Assembly (NCBI GenBank): GCA_002438405.1 | Contig: DJOE01000008.1 | Span: 1-13,324 of the forward strand | Reading direction: 5' to 3' | Origin: Cyanobacteria bacterium UBA6446 | Lineage (GTDB): Bacteria > Cyanobacteriota > Vampirovibrionia > Gastranaerophilales > Gastranaerophilaceae | Length of the DNA stretch: 13,324 nucleotides | In this document: one piece after another, positions 6,876 to 13,324 of the stretch | Numbering within the stretch: the stretch's first letter is position 1 | Layout: each line of letters starts with the position of its first letter | The notes under the pieces: generated by a model | What the model was told of the DNA's origin: nothing | Seen by the model: only the letters and a program-made list of their open reading frames with translations | Databases searched by the model: none | Position numbers and translations under genes: made by a program

Positions 6876-7358
6876 ATGAAACAAGATGTAAATAGGTTAG
6901 AAGTTTTAGAGGCTATCACTCCATTAATTGAAAATACCGCAATGCGTTTCAATTTGATTCCTATTGAGATTGATTTTTCAAAGGAAAATCACCGTTGGTT
7001 TTTGAGAATTTTCTTATACTCAAAAGAACGCAACATCACATTAGATGATTGTGAAAATGTTACTCGAAGTTTAGAAGGTTTTTTAGACGATTTAATTCCT
7101 GTGAAATACTATTTAGAAGTTTCTTCTCCAGGGTTAGAGCGTAAATTCAAGTCTGAAAAAGAGTTTATAATTTTCAAAGGCAAAAGAATTAGTTTAAAAC
7201 TAAAAGAACCATTGATGGGTGAAACAGAAAAAATCTTTAAAGGTGAAATTGTTGACTATGATTACAATGAGGGGTTAACATTCTTCCGCTTTGATGATGG
7301 TTGCGAACTTCAAATTCCGAAAGAAAATATCCAGTCAGCAAAGTTATATATTGATTAA
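6876..7358 (+). CDS. rimP: Ribosome maturation factor RimP
   Basis: RimP is a cytoplasmic factor that assists maturation of the 30S subunit. The 160-residue product has the expected two-part layout: an N-terminal alpha/beta domain with the family hallmark 'YYLEVSSPGLER' (about 78-89), then a C-terminal small beta-barrel (about 92-160) with 'FKGKRISLKL' and 'GEIVDY'. Its length is typical. The start is supported by a strong GGTAGGA ribosome binding site. It lies 51 bp upstream of nusA, the widely conserved rimP-nusA order, and the two are probably co-transcribed since there is no terminator between them. Confidence 0.96.
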   Translation: MKQDVNRLEVLEAITPLIENTAMRFNLIPIEIDFSKENHRWFLRIFLYSKERNITLDDCENVTRSLEGFLDDLIPVKYYLEVSSPGLERKFKSEKEFIIFKGKRISLKLKEPLMGETEKIFKGEIVDYDYNEGLTFFRFDDGCELQIPKENIQSAKLYID

Positions 7359-7409
7359 GGCTTTTGCGGGAAGGCAACAAGAAACAAACAACGAAAGGAA
7401 AATAAACAA

Positions 7410-8660
7410 ATGATTAAAATCGGAGCAGGAAACTTGAACGAAGTTTTCGAAGAATTGGAAAAAGAAAAAGGAATTTCAAAAGATGTTGTAATTTCATCTT
7501 TATGCGACGCAATGGTTGCAGCTTATAAAAAACACCTTAGATTGAAAGAAGTTCAAAATGTTGAAGCATTTTTGGACGAACAATCTGGTGAAATTGGTAT
7601 CTTCAAAGGTAAAACTGTTGTTGACCATGTTGAAGATGAAGACAACGAAATTTCTCTAGCTGAAGCGAAAGAAATTGATGAAGATGTTGAATTGGGTGAC
7701 GAAGTTAAATTAGAAGTTACTCCTGAACAATTCGGCAGAATCGCTGCACAAGCTGCAAACCAAGTTTTGACTCAAAGAATTAGAGAAGCAGAAAGAAATC
7801 TTGTTCTTAACGAATTCTTAGAAAAGAAAGGTACTTTGATTACAGGTATTATCCAAAAAATTGATGATAGAAGAAATGTTATTGTTAATATTGGTAAAAC
7901 TGATGCTATCATGCCAAGAAAAGAACAAATTCCTGGAGAATATTACAAACCTGGTAATAGAATCAGAGTTTTCGTTTTGAATGTAAAAGAAACAACAAGA
8001 TTACCACAAGTTATCGTTTCTCATGCTCACCCAGAAATCGTTAGAGAATTGTTTGAACTTGAAGTTCCTGAAATTGAAGATGGTATTGTAGAAATTAAAT
8101 CAATTTCTCGTGAAGCCGGTTATAGAACAAAAATCGCTGTATGGTCTAATGATCCGGAAGTTGATTCAGTTGGAGCTTGTATCGGACCAAGAGGTAGCAG
8201 AATTCAAACTATCGTTGGTGAATTGAAAAATGAAAAAATTGATATCGTAAGATATTCAGAAGATCCTGTAGAATATATAGTTAATGCTTTATCACCTGCA
8301 AGAGTAGTATCTGTAGATATTATGGCAGATGATGAATTTGCTCACGAAGCATTAGTTGTTGTTCCAGATGATCAATTGAGCCTTGCTATTGGTAGAGAAG
8401 GTCAAAACGTAAGACTTGCTCATAAATTAACCAACTGGAAAATCGATATTAAATCAGTTTCTCAAATGGAACAAGCTGAAGCTCAAAACGTAAATAATTA
8501 CGATTATGACGAAGAAACTGCTCAAGAAGATGAAGCTGTTGATACTGGAGTTGATTCAGAAGAATTGCAAGAAGAAATTGAAGCAGAAATGAATCAGCAC
8601 GAATTAGATGAAGAAGATATGCAAGATGGCGGAATGTCAGAAGAAGCTGAAGAAGAATAA
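7410..8660 (+). CDS. nusA: Transcription termination/antitermination protein NusA
   Basis: NusA binds RNA polymerase and nascent RNA to control pausing, termination and antitermination. The 416-residue product shows an N-terminal polymerase-binding domain (about 1-125), an S1 domain (about 135-200), KH1 with 'GACIGPRGSRI' (GPRG near 257) and KH2 with 'AIGREGQNVRLAHKL' (GREG near 328). Instead of the C-terminal acidic repeats of E. coli NusA it ends in a disordered, strongly acidic Glu/Asp tail (about 353-416). The ribosome binding site AAAGGA lies about 10 nt before the ATG. The gene is followed directly by a terminator rather than by ylxR and infB, which commonly follow it in other bacteria. 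Confidence 0.97.
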   Translation: MIKIGAGNLNEVFEELEKEKGISKDVVISSLCDAMVAAYKKHLRLKEVQNVEAFLDEQSGEIGIFKGKTVVDHVEDEDNEISLAEAKEIDEDVELGDEVKLEVTPEQFGRIAAQAANQVLTQRIREAERNLVLNEFLEKKGTLITGIIQKIDDRRNVIVNIGKTDAIMPRKEQIPGEYYKPGNRIRVFVLNVKETTRLPQVIVSHAHPEIVRELFELEVPEIEDGIVEIKSISREAGYRTKIAVWSNDPEVDSVGACIGPRGSRIQTIVGELKNEKIDIVRYSEDPVEYIVNALSPARVVSVDIMADDEFAHEALVVVPDDQLSLAIGREGQNVRLAHKLTNWKIDIKSVSQMEQAEAQNVNNYDYDEETAQEDEAVDTGVDSEELQEEIEAEMNQHELDEEDMQDGGMSEEAEEE

Positions 8661-8689
8661 TTCAAAAATCTAATTTGTCAAATATAATC

Positions 8690-8727
8690 AAGCATTCGGG
8701 GAAAATATTTTACTCGAATGCTTTTTT
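8690..8727 (+). terminator. Rho-independent terminator after nusA
   Basis: AAGCATTCG (8690-8698) pairs with CGAATGCTT (8715-8723), extended inward by G-U and G-C pairs, and is followed by Ts to 8727. The loop is itself the palindromic AAAATATTTT. It closes the rimP-nusA operon and lies before the 3' end of the convergent response regulator gene. Confidence 0.85.
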
Positions 8728-8750
8728 AGTAAATGAATTCAGTAGCAACA

Positions 8751-9416
8751 TTACACAAGACCTTCTTTTAGGGCTTTCACGGCAGCTTGGGTTCGATCAT
8801 CAACTAATAATTTCTGAATAATATTGCAGACATGAGCTTTTGCAGTATGAGAAGAAATTGTTAGTTCTTCTGCAATCTCATTATTTGATTTTCCATCAAC
8901 AACGAGTTTCAAGACTTCGTACTCTCTTTGGGTAAGATTGGAATGTTGCTCTCTAAACATTGCACGTGACATTTGCCTTTGAGGAACAAGCCCCTTGTTT
9001 TTATCTCTCAAAATTGGTACGGCTAACGGGTCAATCCACATTGCCCCCTCTTTTATGGTTTGAATAATCATTTTTAATATGTCTGTATTTATGTCTTTCA
9101 TCACATAAGCACAGGCGCCGGATTCAAGGGAGTCGATTACTTCTTTTTCACTTAAATGCGAAGTCAAAATTATAACTTTTGCATTTGTGTTAAGTTCTAA
9201 AATTTTCTTTGTTGCTTCAATTCCAGAAATATCAGGTAACCCAATATCCATAAGGGTTACATCTGGGTGTGTTGTGCGGAATTTTTCTATTGCATCTTTG
9301 CCACTTTGGGCTTCTGATGTGACTTCTAGTCCATCTTGTTCTTCAAATAGCGACTTTAATCCGACTCTCAATAATTTATGATCTTCAACCAAAAGAAGTT
9401 TTATTGCCTGATTCAT
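8751..9416 (-). CDS. NarL/FixJ-family two-component response regulator
   Basis: This is a cytoplasmic phosphorylation-controlled DNA-binding regulator of 221 residues. The receiver domain (about 5-120) has the acidic pair Glu11/Asp12, phosphoacceptor Asp57 in 'LMDIGLPDISG', the switch Thr85 and the conserved Lys107. A linker of about 35 residues leads to a LuxR-type helix-turn-helix (about 158-218) with 'LTQREYEVLKLV', 'GKSNNEIAEEL' and 'TAKAHV'. All active residues are present. The ATG is supported by GGAG 7 nt upstream. No histidine kinase is beside it, so it is an orphan regulator in this window and its signal and targets are unknown. Confidence 0.95.
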   Translation of the reverse strand: MNQAIKLLLVEDHKLLRVGLKSLFEEQDGLEVTSEAQSGKDAIEKFRTTHPDVTLMDIGLPDISGIEATKKILELNTNAKVIILTSHLSEKEVIDSLESGACAYVMKDINTDILKMIIQTIKEGAMWIDPLAVPILRDKNKGLVPQRQMSRAMFREQHSNLTQREYEVLKLVVDGKSNNEIAEELTISSHTAKAHVCNIIQKLLVDDRTQAAVKALKEGLV

Positions 9417-9600
9417 AATATTGCTCCTTGTATTTTTTATAATTATATTGCTATGCTTTGAATTCCCGTAATCGGATTTTGGCTAAATGAAAGACTATTA
9501 TTATTTATTTTTGTTTTTGGATTGAAATTTATATCAAACCCGCAAAAAAAATTATGTTTGGAATTAATATCTTCAAAAGGAATAAAAAAAGGACACAAAT

Positions 9601-10164
9601 ATGCAAATTCAAAACAACTACTCTCAAAATTTTCAAGGTAAATATATTGTAAAAGGTAGCTTGAAAGCTGTTAATAAATTTAGTGATTTAATGTATGATA
9701 ACCATTTTATTGATAATCATAATTATATTAATTTGAGAACTCCGGACAAATTTTGGGGGTGGGAAGAATTAACATTAATTCCAAAATTTTCAGAACGACA
9801 AAATTATGCTGAAAGTTTGCATGCAACAAACGATGATGCTGATGTTATTAGAAAATTTATTGCACAAAGAATTAAAGAAGATGAGAATAATCCCCTAAGA
9901 AAAGCACAAGATATTTTTCAATATGCAGATGAACTTGAAAAACGATTGAGAATTAGACTTCAAGGCTATAAAGATGCAGCTGCTTGTGGCAAAGATTCAT
10001 TATGCGATTTTATGATTGACAGATATCTTGATGGTCGTAAAAAAGTTGCCGAAATCTTTGGAGTAGAAGAAGCTAAAAAGATTAAATCTGTTAAAGCAGA
10101 AGATGCAATTGAAGCAATTAAACAAAGCAAGTTTGATTTTGTTGAGGGTAATATTTTAAAATAA
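9601..10164 (+). CDS. Hypothetical protein, 187 residues
   Basis: I do not recognise a domain. The product begins 'MQIQNNYSQNFQGKY', lacks a signal peptide and membrane segments, and looks mostly helical and charged, with a Lys/Glu-rich C-terminal half. Two cysteines lie close together ('ACGKDSLC'). A clear AAAGGA ribosome binding site is 5 nt before the ATG, and codon use resembles its neighbours, so it is very likely a real gene. It is divergent from the response regulator gene across a 184-bp gap and convergent with the hydrogenase gene. An N-terminal Asn/Tyr/Phe/Gly-rich start of this kind recurs, to my impression, in proteins of the same lineage; that is memory, not a search result. Confidence 0.8.
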   Translation: MQIQNNYSQNFQGKYIVKGSLKAVNKFSDLMYDNHFIDNHNYINLRTPDKFWGWEELTLIPKFSERQNYAESLHATNDDADVIRKFIAQRIKEDENNPLRKAQDIFQYADELEKRLRIRLQGYKDAAACGKDSLCDFMIDRYLDGRKKVAEIFGVEEAKKIKSVKAEDAIEAIKQSKFDFVEGNILK

Positions 10165-10179
10165 GTTTTTTAGTTATTA

Positions 10180-10216
10180 AAAGAGATGCGGACTTTTTCA
10201 AAGTCCGCATCTCTTT
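10180..10216. terminator. Bidirectional hairpin terminator
   Basis: Perfect 17-bp arms (10180-10196 and 10200-10216) with a 3-nt loop lie between the convergent 187-residue protein gene and the hydrogenase gene. The stem ends are A/T, giving short U-runs on either transcript, so it probably serves both genes. Confidence 0.85.
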
Positions 10217-10234
10217 AATTTATATATTTTTCAA

Positions 10235-11701
10235 TTACTTTTTAAGAACGTCTTTAATTTCAGGACTTTCTTTTACATAATTTGTTAACTGTTTCAAAGC
10301 AGGTTTGAAAGCATTGATTGTGCTAGAGCCACCTAAACAACCACCAGGGCAAGCCATAATTTCGATTAAGTTGCCCAAATCGCATTTACCATTTTTGCCG
10401 TATTTTTTCAAATCTCTAACGGCAGCTTTATCTAAACCATCAATGATAACTGGAGTTGCTTTTTCATTATCTTCTAATAATGCATTAACAGCACCTGCAA
10501 CACCACCAGTTACTGCAAAGTTTCTTGCTTCTGCAGAAGATTCAACTGCAAATTCAGACCCCTTACAAGCATCAACCTTTATATCTTTAGCAATTAACCA
10601 AGCACCAAGCTCTTCATAGTTAAGAACGAAATCAATGTCTGGATTTTGTAATGCTTCACGTTTTTTAGCAACACAAGGGCTAAAGAAAACAGTTATAGCA
10701 TCTGGAGTTTCTTGTTTAACAAGTTCTGCAGTGTAATAAGCAGGAGTTTTTGTTTCAGAACGGAAAGGTTTCAAGTCTGGAATGTGCTTGTCAACAAGTT
10801 CATTGTAACCTGCACAGCAAGAAGTCGTCATGAATGCATCACCTTTTGCCATTCTTTCTTTGAATTCAGCTGCTTCATTCTTAGTTGTGATATCTGCCCC
10901 AATTGCAACTTCAACAACATCAGCAAACCCTAACTGTTGAATAGCATCTTTCAATTGAGCAGGAGTACAAGGCAATTGACCCATAATTGACGGAGCCAAC
11001 ATTGCAACTAATTTTTTACCTTGTTTTATTTGTTTTAAAATATCAATAATTTGACTTTTTTCGTGAACGGCACCAAATGGACAAGCGGCAACACATCTTC
11101 CGCAAGAGATGCATTTATCAAAATCAATTCTCGCATGTCCATCTTCACCTTTAGCAATTGCGCCAACCGGACAAGCATTTTCACAAGGAACAATGATTCT
11201 TTGGATTGCTTGATATGGGCAAACTTGAGCACACATTCCGCAATTTTTACATTTTTCAGTATCGATGTGAGATTTTCCATCATGCACTGAGATAGCACCA
11301 AATCTACAAGTACTTTCACAAGGTCTTGCAACACAACCTTGACAAAGGTCTGTTACGAAAATTCTTGATGGAACACAACCTTTACAAGCTGTAGTAAGAA
11401 CTGTAAGGGGGTGTTCTTCCGGTTTAACCCTATCTTCAGCTTTTTTAGCGATATCTGATAATAAAACACTATCATCAGTATCTTCAATAGAAGTTCCTAA
11501 TCCTGCAATTGCACGATCTCTAAGAATAGCTCTTTCCTTAAAAATACAACAACGATAAGGAACATCGCTGCCTTTCGGACGCATATCATAAGGGATTTTT
11601 CTTGTTTCTTCTTCGAAATTATCACCTAAATATGCTTTGATAAGTCTAACCAAAATCTCACGTTTGATTTGTGAAGTTTGTCTTGGTGAATTCATTGCCA
11701 T
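10235..11701 (-). CDS. Monomeric [FeFe] hydrogenase, group B-like
   Basis: The 488-residue product catalyses reversible H2 formation from protons with reduced ferredoxin. The N-terminal half holds several iron-sulfur motifs: CKGC, 'CQGCVARPCESTC', 'CKNCGMCAQVCP', and 'CISCGRCVAACP'. The C-terminal half carries the H-cluster motifs. L1 is TSCCAGY with Cys295 (proton-relay position) and Cys296. L2 is 'SPCVAKKREA' with Cys343. L3 is 'MACPGGCLGG' with Cys451 and Cys455. All four cluster ligands are therefore present. L1 has Ala where TSCCP is usual and L2 has Ser where group A has Met, which points to group B. There is no signal peptide, so it acts in the cytoplasm. No HydE/F/G maturase or partner subunit genes are in the window. 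A GAGG ribosome binding site precedes the ATG at 11701. The role is inferred as electron disposal in fermentation. Confidence 0.93.
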   Translation of the reverse strand: MAMNSPRQTSQIKREILVRLIKAYLGDNFEEETRKIPYDMRPKGSDVPYRCCIFKERAILRDRAIAGLGTSIEDTDDSVLLSDIAKKAEDRVKPEEHPLTVLTTACKGCVPSRIFVTDLCQGCVARPCESTCRFGAISVHDGKSHIDTEKCKNCGMCAQVCPYQAIQRIIVPCENACPVGAIAKGEDGHARIDFDKCISCGRCVAACPFGAVHEKSQIIDILKQIKQGKKLVAMLAPSIMGQLPCTPAQLKDAIQQLGFADVVEVAIGADITTKNEAAEFKERMAKGDAFMTTSCCAGYNELVDKHIPDLKPFRSETKTPAYYTAELVKQETPDAITVFFSPCVAKKREALQNPDIDFVLNYEELGAWLIAKDIKVDACKGSEFAVESSAEARNFAVTGGVAGAVNALLEDNEKATPVIIDGLDKAAVRDLKKYGKNGKCDLGNLIEIMACPGGCLGGSSTINAFKPALKQLTNYVKESPEIKDVLKK

Positions 11702-11749
11702 TATTTTTCATACCTCATAACTGTTACACGCATTAAATATTATGACATA

Positions 11750-11778
11750 AAAATAAAATTTTTAAAGTTTATAGTCAA
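11750..11778 (-). promoter_or_regulatory. Possible hydrogenase promoter
   Basis: On the minus strand TTGACT (11773-11778), a 17-bp spacer, and TATTTT (11750-11755), about 50 nt upstream of the hydrogenase ATG. The -35 is good and the -10 only fair in a very AT-rich stretch. Confidence 0.4.
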
Positions 11779-11815
11779 AAGCAATAAAAGACTATAAGGA
11801 TTTTTATAATAGTCA

Positions 11816-11888
11816 TTCTGAACTGACTAGAAAATAAGTTGAGATGAAATCGAAACGTAGTTTTCTGTTCCTACTCGGTGATTCAGAA
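11816..11888. repeat. Composite hairpin element
   Basis: TTCTGAA (11816-11822) and TTCAGAA (11882-11888) are terminal inverted repeats. Inside, AGAAAA (11829-11834) pairs with TTTTCT (11861-11866), and GAAC (11820-11823) with GTTC (11867-11870). The left end reads GTCATTCTGA (11812-11821), a motif that recurs in the intergenic DNA of this window. There is no coding capacity, and I see it as a MITE- or REP-like element. Confidence 0.5.
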
Positions 11889-12184
11889 CCTCCTTAACTT
11901 TTCACCCTTGCCCTTGGTTAAAGGTGAATACTAGTGTTCAAGATTACGACGTCACTCTGTACTAGTTACCTTGCACTTTACTCGGCTTTGTTCCTCGTAA
12001 TGGCATGCTTTTAAAGACGTAGAAAAAGCCCATTGTATTTTCTCCCTATCCCTTGTATAAGTGACACTAGCTGAACCGGCGAAGGAATGAGCCGTGTGAA
12101 ACTGCATGCAATATAGCTGAGAAAGGGTAGGTAATAGTTAAATGGTCATTCCGAATTTATCTCGGAATCGCCTAAACTTTTCTC
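11889..12184. other. Gene-free stretch with further small inverted repeats
   Basis: I find no credible gene here. There is a TCACC/GGTGA hairpin near 11900-11930, a GTCATTCCGA start at 12145 followed by the stem ATTCCGA (12148-12154) with TCGGAAT (12162-12168), and on the minus strand the related GCCATTACGAGG (11993-12004). The base composition is less AT-rich than the surrounding coding DNA. It reads as decayed or nested repeat elements. Confidence 0.5.
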
Positions 12185-12359
12185 CCTCGCCCATTTATGG
12201 GAGAGGGCTGGGGTGAGGGTTTAAAAATCATGTCATTACGAACGTGTATGAAGTCATTTGTTGTTGAAAATTCAAAATATCTGCTAGTGTCGTAATCCAT
12301 AACACAGGGATAATTACAAATGTAGGTTAGCATTACTATGCCAACTCGATAAATTTTAC
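12185..12359 (-). repeat. Dispersed hairpin repeat, copy B (uninterrupted)
   Basis: On the minus strand this 175-bp stretch matches copy A (1005-1400) without A's 221-bp insert. The stem TTGGCAT/ATGCCAA of copy A becomes TTGGCAT/ATGCTAA here, still pairable through G-U. The far end (12185-12205) forms a nearly perfect hairpin, CCTC-x-CCCAT/ATGGG-x-GAGG. The repeat lies about 170 bp beyond the stop of the right-edge pilin-like gene. A spurious 80-codon frame (12172-12414) crosses it. Confidence 0.8.
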
Positions 12360-12389
12360 ATGTCGGATTAGTAAATCCCAGACCTACAT
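12320..12389. repeat. Inverted repeat at the edge of copy B
   Basis: ATGTAGGT (12320-12327) and ACCTACAT (12382-12389) are exact 8-bp inverted repeats enclosing the small hairpin of copy B. They may mark one end of the element. Copy A lacks the outer arm. Confidence 0.4.
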
Positions 12390-12460
12390 AACTATTATTC
12401 TGAGTAGCACTCAAGAATTAAAGCATCATTCAATGCGGGTGCAATACTATGACCTTTAGC

Positions 12461-12485
12461 AAAAAGCGAGGTATGATCCCCGCTT
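12461..12485 (-). terminator. Terminator of the right-edge pilin-like gene
   Basis: Read on the minus strand, a stem (AGCG/CGCT plus GG/CC, with one A-C mismatch) is followed by a run of Ts (complement of the As at 12461-12465). It lies about 40 bp past the stop codon of the gene. Confidence 0.65.
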
Positions 12486-12524
12486 CCAAGTAAATCACTT
12501 ATAAACCTATTAGCCCTGAGAAAT

Positions 12525-13324
12525 CTAATCTCCCAAGCAAACTGCCCCATAACCATAATGTCCCTTACCATCATACCCAGAAAGACCGGTGTTTAATTTA
12601 AATATGTAGGCAGCCGTGCCACCATTATCTTCTCCGACCCAAAAATAAGTAGATATATTTTTTAAGCGAGGATATTTTTGGTTTTCATGATATATACTTT
12701 TTATTTCTGATAAATTAGGCATAGTCATACCTTTTAATGCACATGCTCTTTTTGCTCCAGCCCAATAATTTTCCGTAATTAGGTTATAATCACCTTGGTC
12801 ATAATGGTTTCTTGAGTAAGAAACCCAATTAGGATCATACATTTGCATTTCAGAACTTCCAGTTGTAACCGGACTGTATGCATTAAACGGAATTGTGTAC
12901 ACGCAACCTATCCCAGAAAATTTCACTGCACCTGCAACAGAGCAAGGGTGACAAGTTTTGTCGTTATCATAATAACTCCATTGGCAACAAGCATCTGACT
13001 CATCTTTAATTGTTCTTTTTTTACAACAAGCCAAAGATGTATCAGTTGAAGTACAAACTGTTTCACAAGGAGGTAAACTACCACAACCGCAAGTCTTACC
13101 GGCGCAAGGATCTGTTTCGCAAGCTGGCAAATCTCCGCAACCACATGTCTTACCCTCACATGGGTCACCATCACCATCTTCTTTTATTGGTGTTTGATTA
13201 AGGGCAATTATTCCACTTGATGACATATCATATCCATCTTTGCCTCTAACAGTATGCGTATATGTTCTCAAATCTCTTCCTAATACATTCGGTCCTTTGG
13301 GTCCGTTTACATCTATTAGCATAT
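12525..13324 (-). CDS. Pilin-like secreted protein with a cysteine-rich insert, 5'-truncated by the window edge
   Basis: Only the C-terminal portion is visible, and the ATG near 13322 is probably internal because the paralogue at the left edge has at least 130 residues before the shared 'DVNGxKGPN' motif. After that motif come two tandem 18-residue units, DPCEGKTCGCGDLPACET and DPCAGKTCGCGSLPPCET, then more Cys pairs ('ACCKKR', 'ACCQW', 'CHPC'), then the shared C-terminal domain with 'GIGCVYTIP', 'YWAGAKRACAL', 'MPNLSEI' and 'YFWVGED'. The left-edge protein has no such cysteine-rich section, so it is a lineage-specific insertion. Heavy disulfide bonding and an extracellular location are likely; metal binding is an alternative. 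The function is unknown, perhaps a surface pseudopilin or adhesin. Confidence 0.75.
   Translation of the reverse strand, partial: MLIDVNGPKGPNVLGRDLRTYTHTVRGKDGYDMSSSGIIALNQTPIKEDGDGDPCEGKTCGCGDLPACETDPCAGKTCGCGSLPPCETVCTSTDTSLACCKKRTIKDESDACCQWSYYDNDKTCHPCSVAGAVKFSGIGCVYTIPFNAYSPVTTGSSEMQMYDPNWVSYSRNHYDQGDYNLITENYWAGAKRACALKGMTMPNLSEIKSIYHENQKYPRLKNISTYFWVGEDNGGTAAYIFKLNTGLSGYDGKGHYGYGAVCLGD
13059..13166 (-). repeat. Two 54-bp tandem repeats coding for Cys-rich units
   Basis: Units at 13113-13166 and 13059-13112 abut exactly and encode the consensus DPCxGKTCGCGxLPxCET, with four cysteines each. The DNA copies differ mostly at synonymous or single-residue positions. Confidence 0.8.

Noticed and set aside
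9417..9600. Promoters for the response regulator and the 187-residue protein genes
   Set aside because: TATAAT-like boxes are present in this AT-rich gap, but no convincing -35 box stands at 16-18 bp, so I did not list them.
11035..11334. Cys/Leu-rich minus-strand and plus-strand frames inside the hydrogenase gene
   Set aside because: They are out-of-frame shadows of the iron-sulfur region, with no start signals of their own.
12172..12414. 80-codon minus-strand frame crossing repeat copy B
   Set aside because: It has no ribosome binding site, runs through repeat DNA, and ends in 'KPSPQPSPINGRGRKV', the kind of translation that palindromic CCCTC/GAGGG repeats give in spurious database ORFs.
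13059..13166. Tandem 54-bp units as a CRISPR-like array
   Set aside because: Only two abutting units without spacers, and they code in frame for a protein repeat.
12923..13201. Alternative frames over the cysteine-rich tandem repeat
   Set aside because: They are shadows of the pilin-like reading frame, whose product aligns with the paralogue on both sides of the repeat.

Overview
The window is AT-rich and looks like the genome of a gut bacterium of the Vampirovibrionia/Melainabacteria type (order Gastranaerophilales). I infer this from the secreted pilin-like proteins carrying a 'DVNGxKGPN' signature, the lineage-specific proteins of unknown function, and a fermentative [FeFe] hydrogenase beside ordinary housekeeping genes. 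The assignment is an inference from protein style and was not tested by search. All interior genes are intact; the genes at the two edges are cut by the window.

Layout, left to right. (1) The 3' end of a pilin-like secreted protein gene (+, to 869) ends in a 44-bp perfect palindrome. (2) An 830-bp non-coding stretch holds copy A of a dispersed, hairpin-rich repeat, interrupted by about 221 bp of extra DNA, then a strong promoter driving what looks like an undescribed structured RNA (about 1461-1653). (3) metG (-) is divergent from a small cysteine-rich secreted protein gene (+), which converges with an oligopeptide-type ABC ATPase gene (-); the stop codons of the last two overlap on the tetranucleotide TTAA. 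(4) A large coiled-coil protein gene (+) ends in a textbook terminator. (5) A compact rimP-nusA operon (+) is closed by its own terminator. (6) A NarL-type response regulator gene (-) is divergent from an orphan 187-residue protein gene (+). (7) A monomeric group B-like [FeFe] hydrogenase gene (-) follows. (8) A second gene-free stretch of about 820 bp holds several hairpin elements and copy B of the repeat. (9) The 3' end of a second pilin-like protein gene (-) carries an inserted cysteine-rich tandem repeat.

How the parts relate. The housekeeping genes serve translation and transcription (metG, rimP, nusA), and the hydrogenase would dispose of excess electrons as H2. The two edge genes are paralogues in opposite orientation, and each has a copy of the same 3' repeat downstream in the same relative orientation. 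The interior 11 kb is therefore flanked by an inverted duplication. The features most worth following up are the candidate structured RNA, the inverted paralogue-plus-repeat arrangement with its 221-bp presence/absence insert, and the cysteine-rich cassette. I saw no CRISPR array, tRNA, rRNA, transposase or phage gene.
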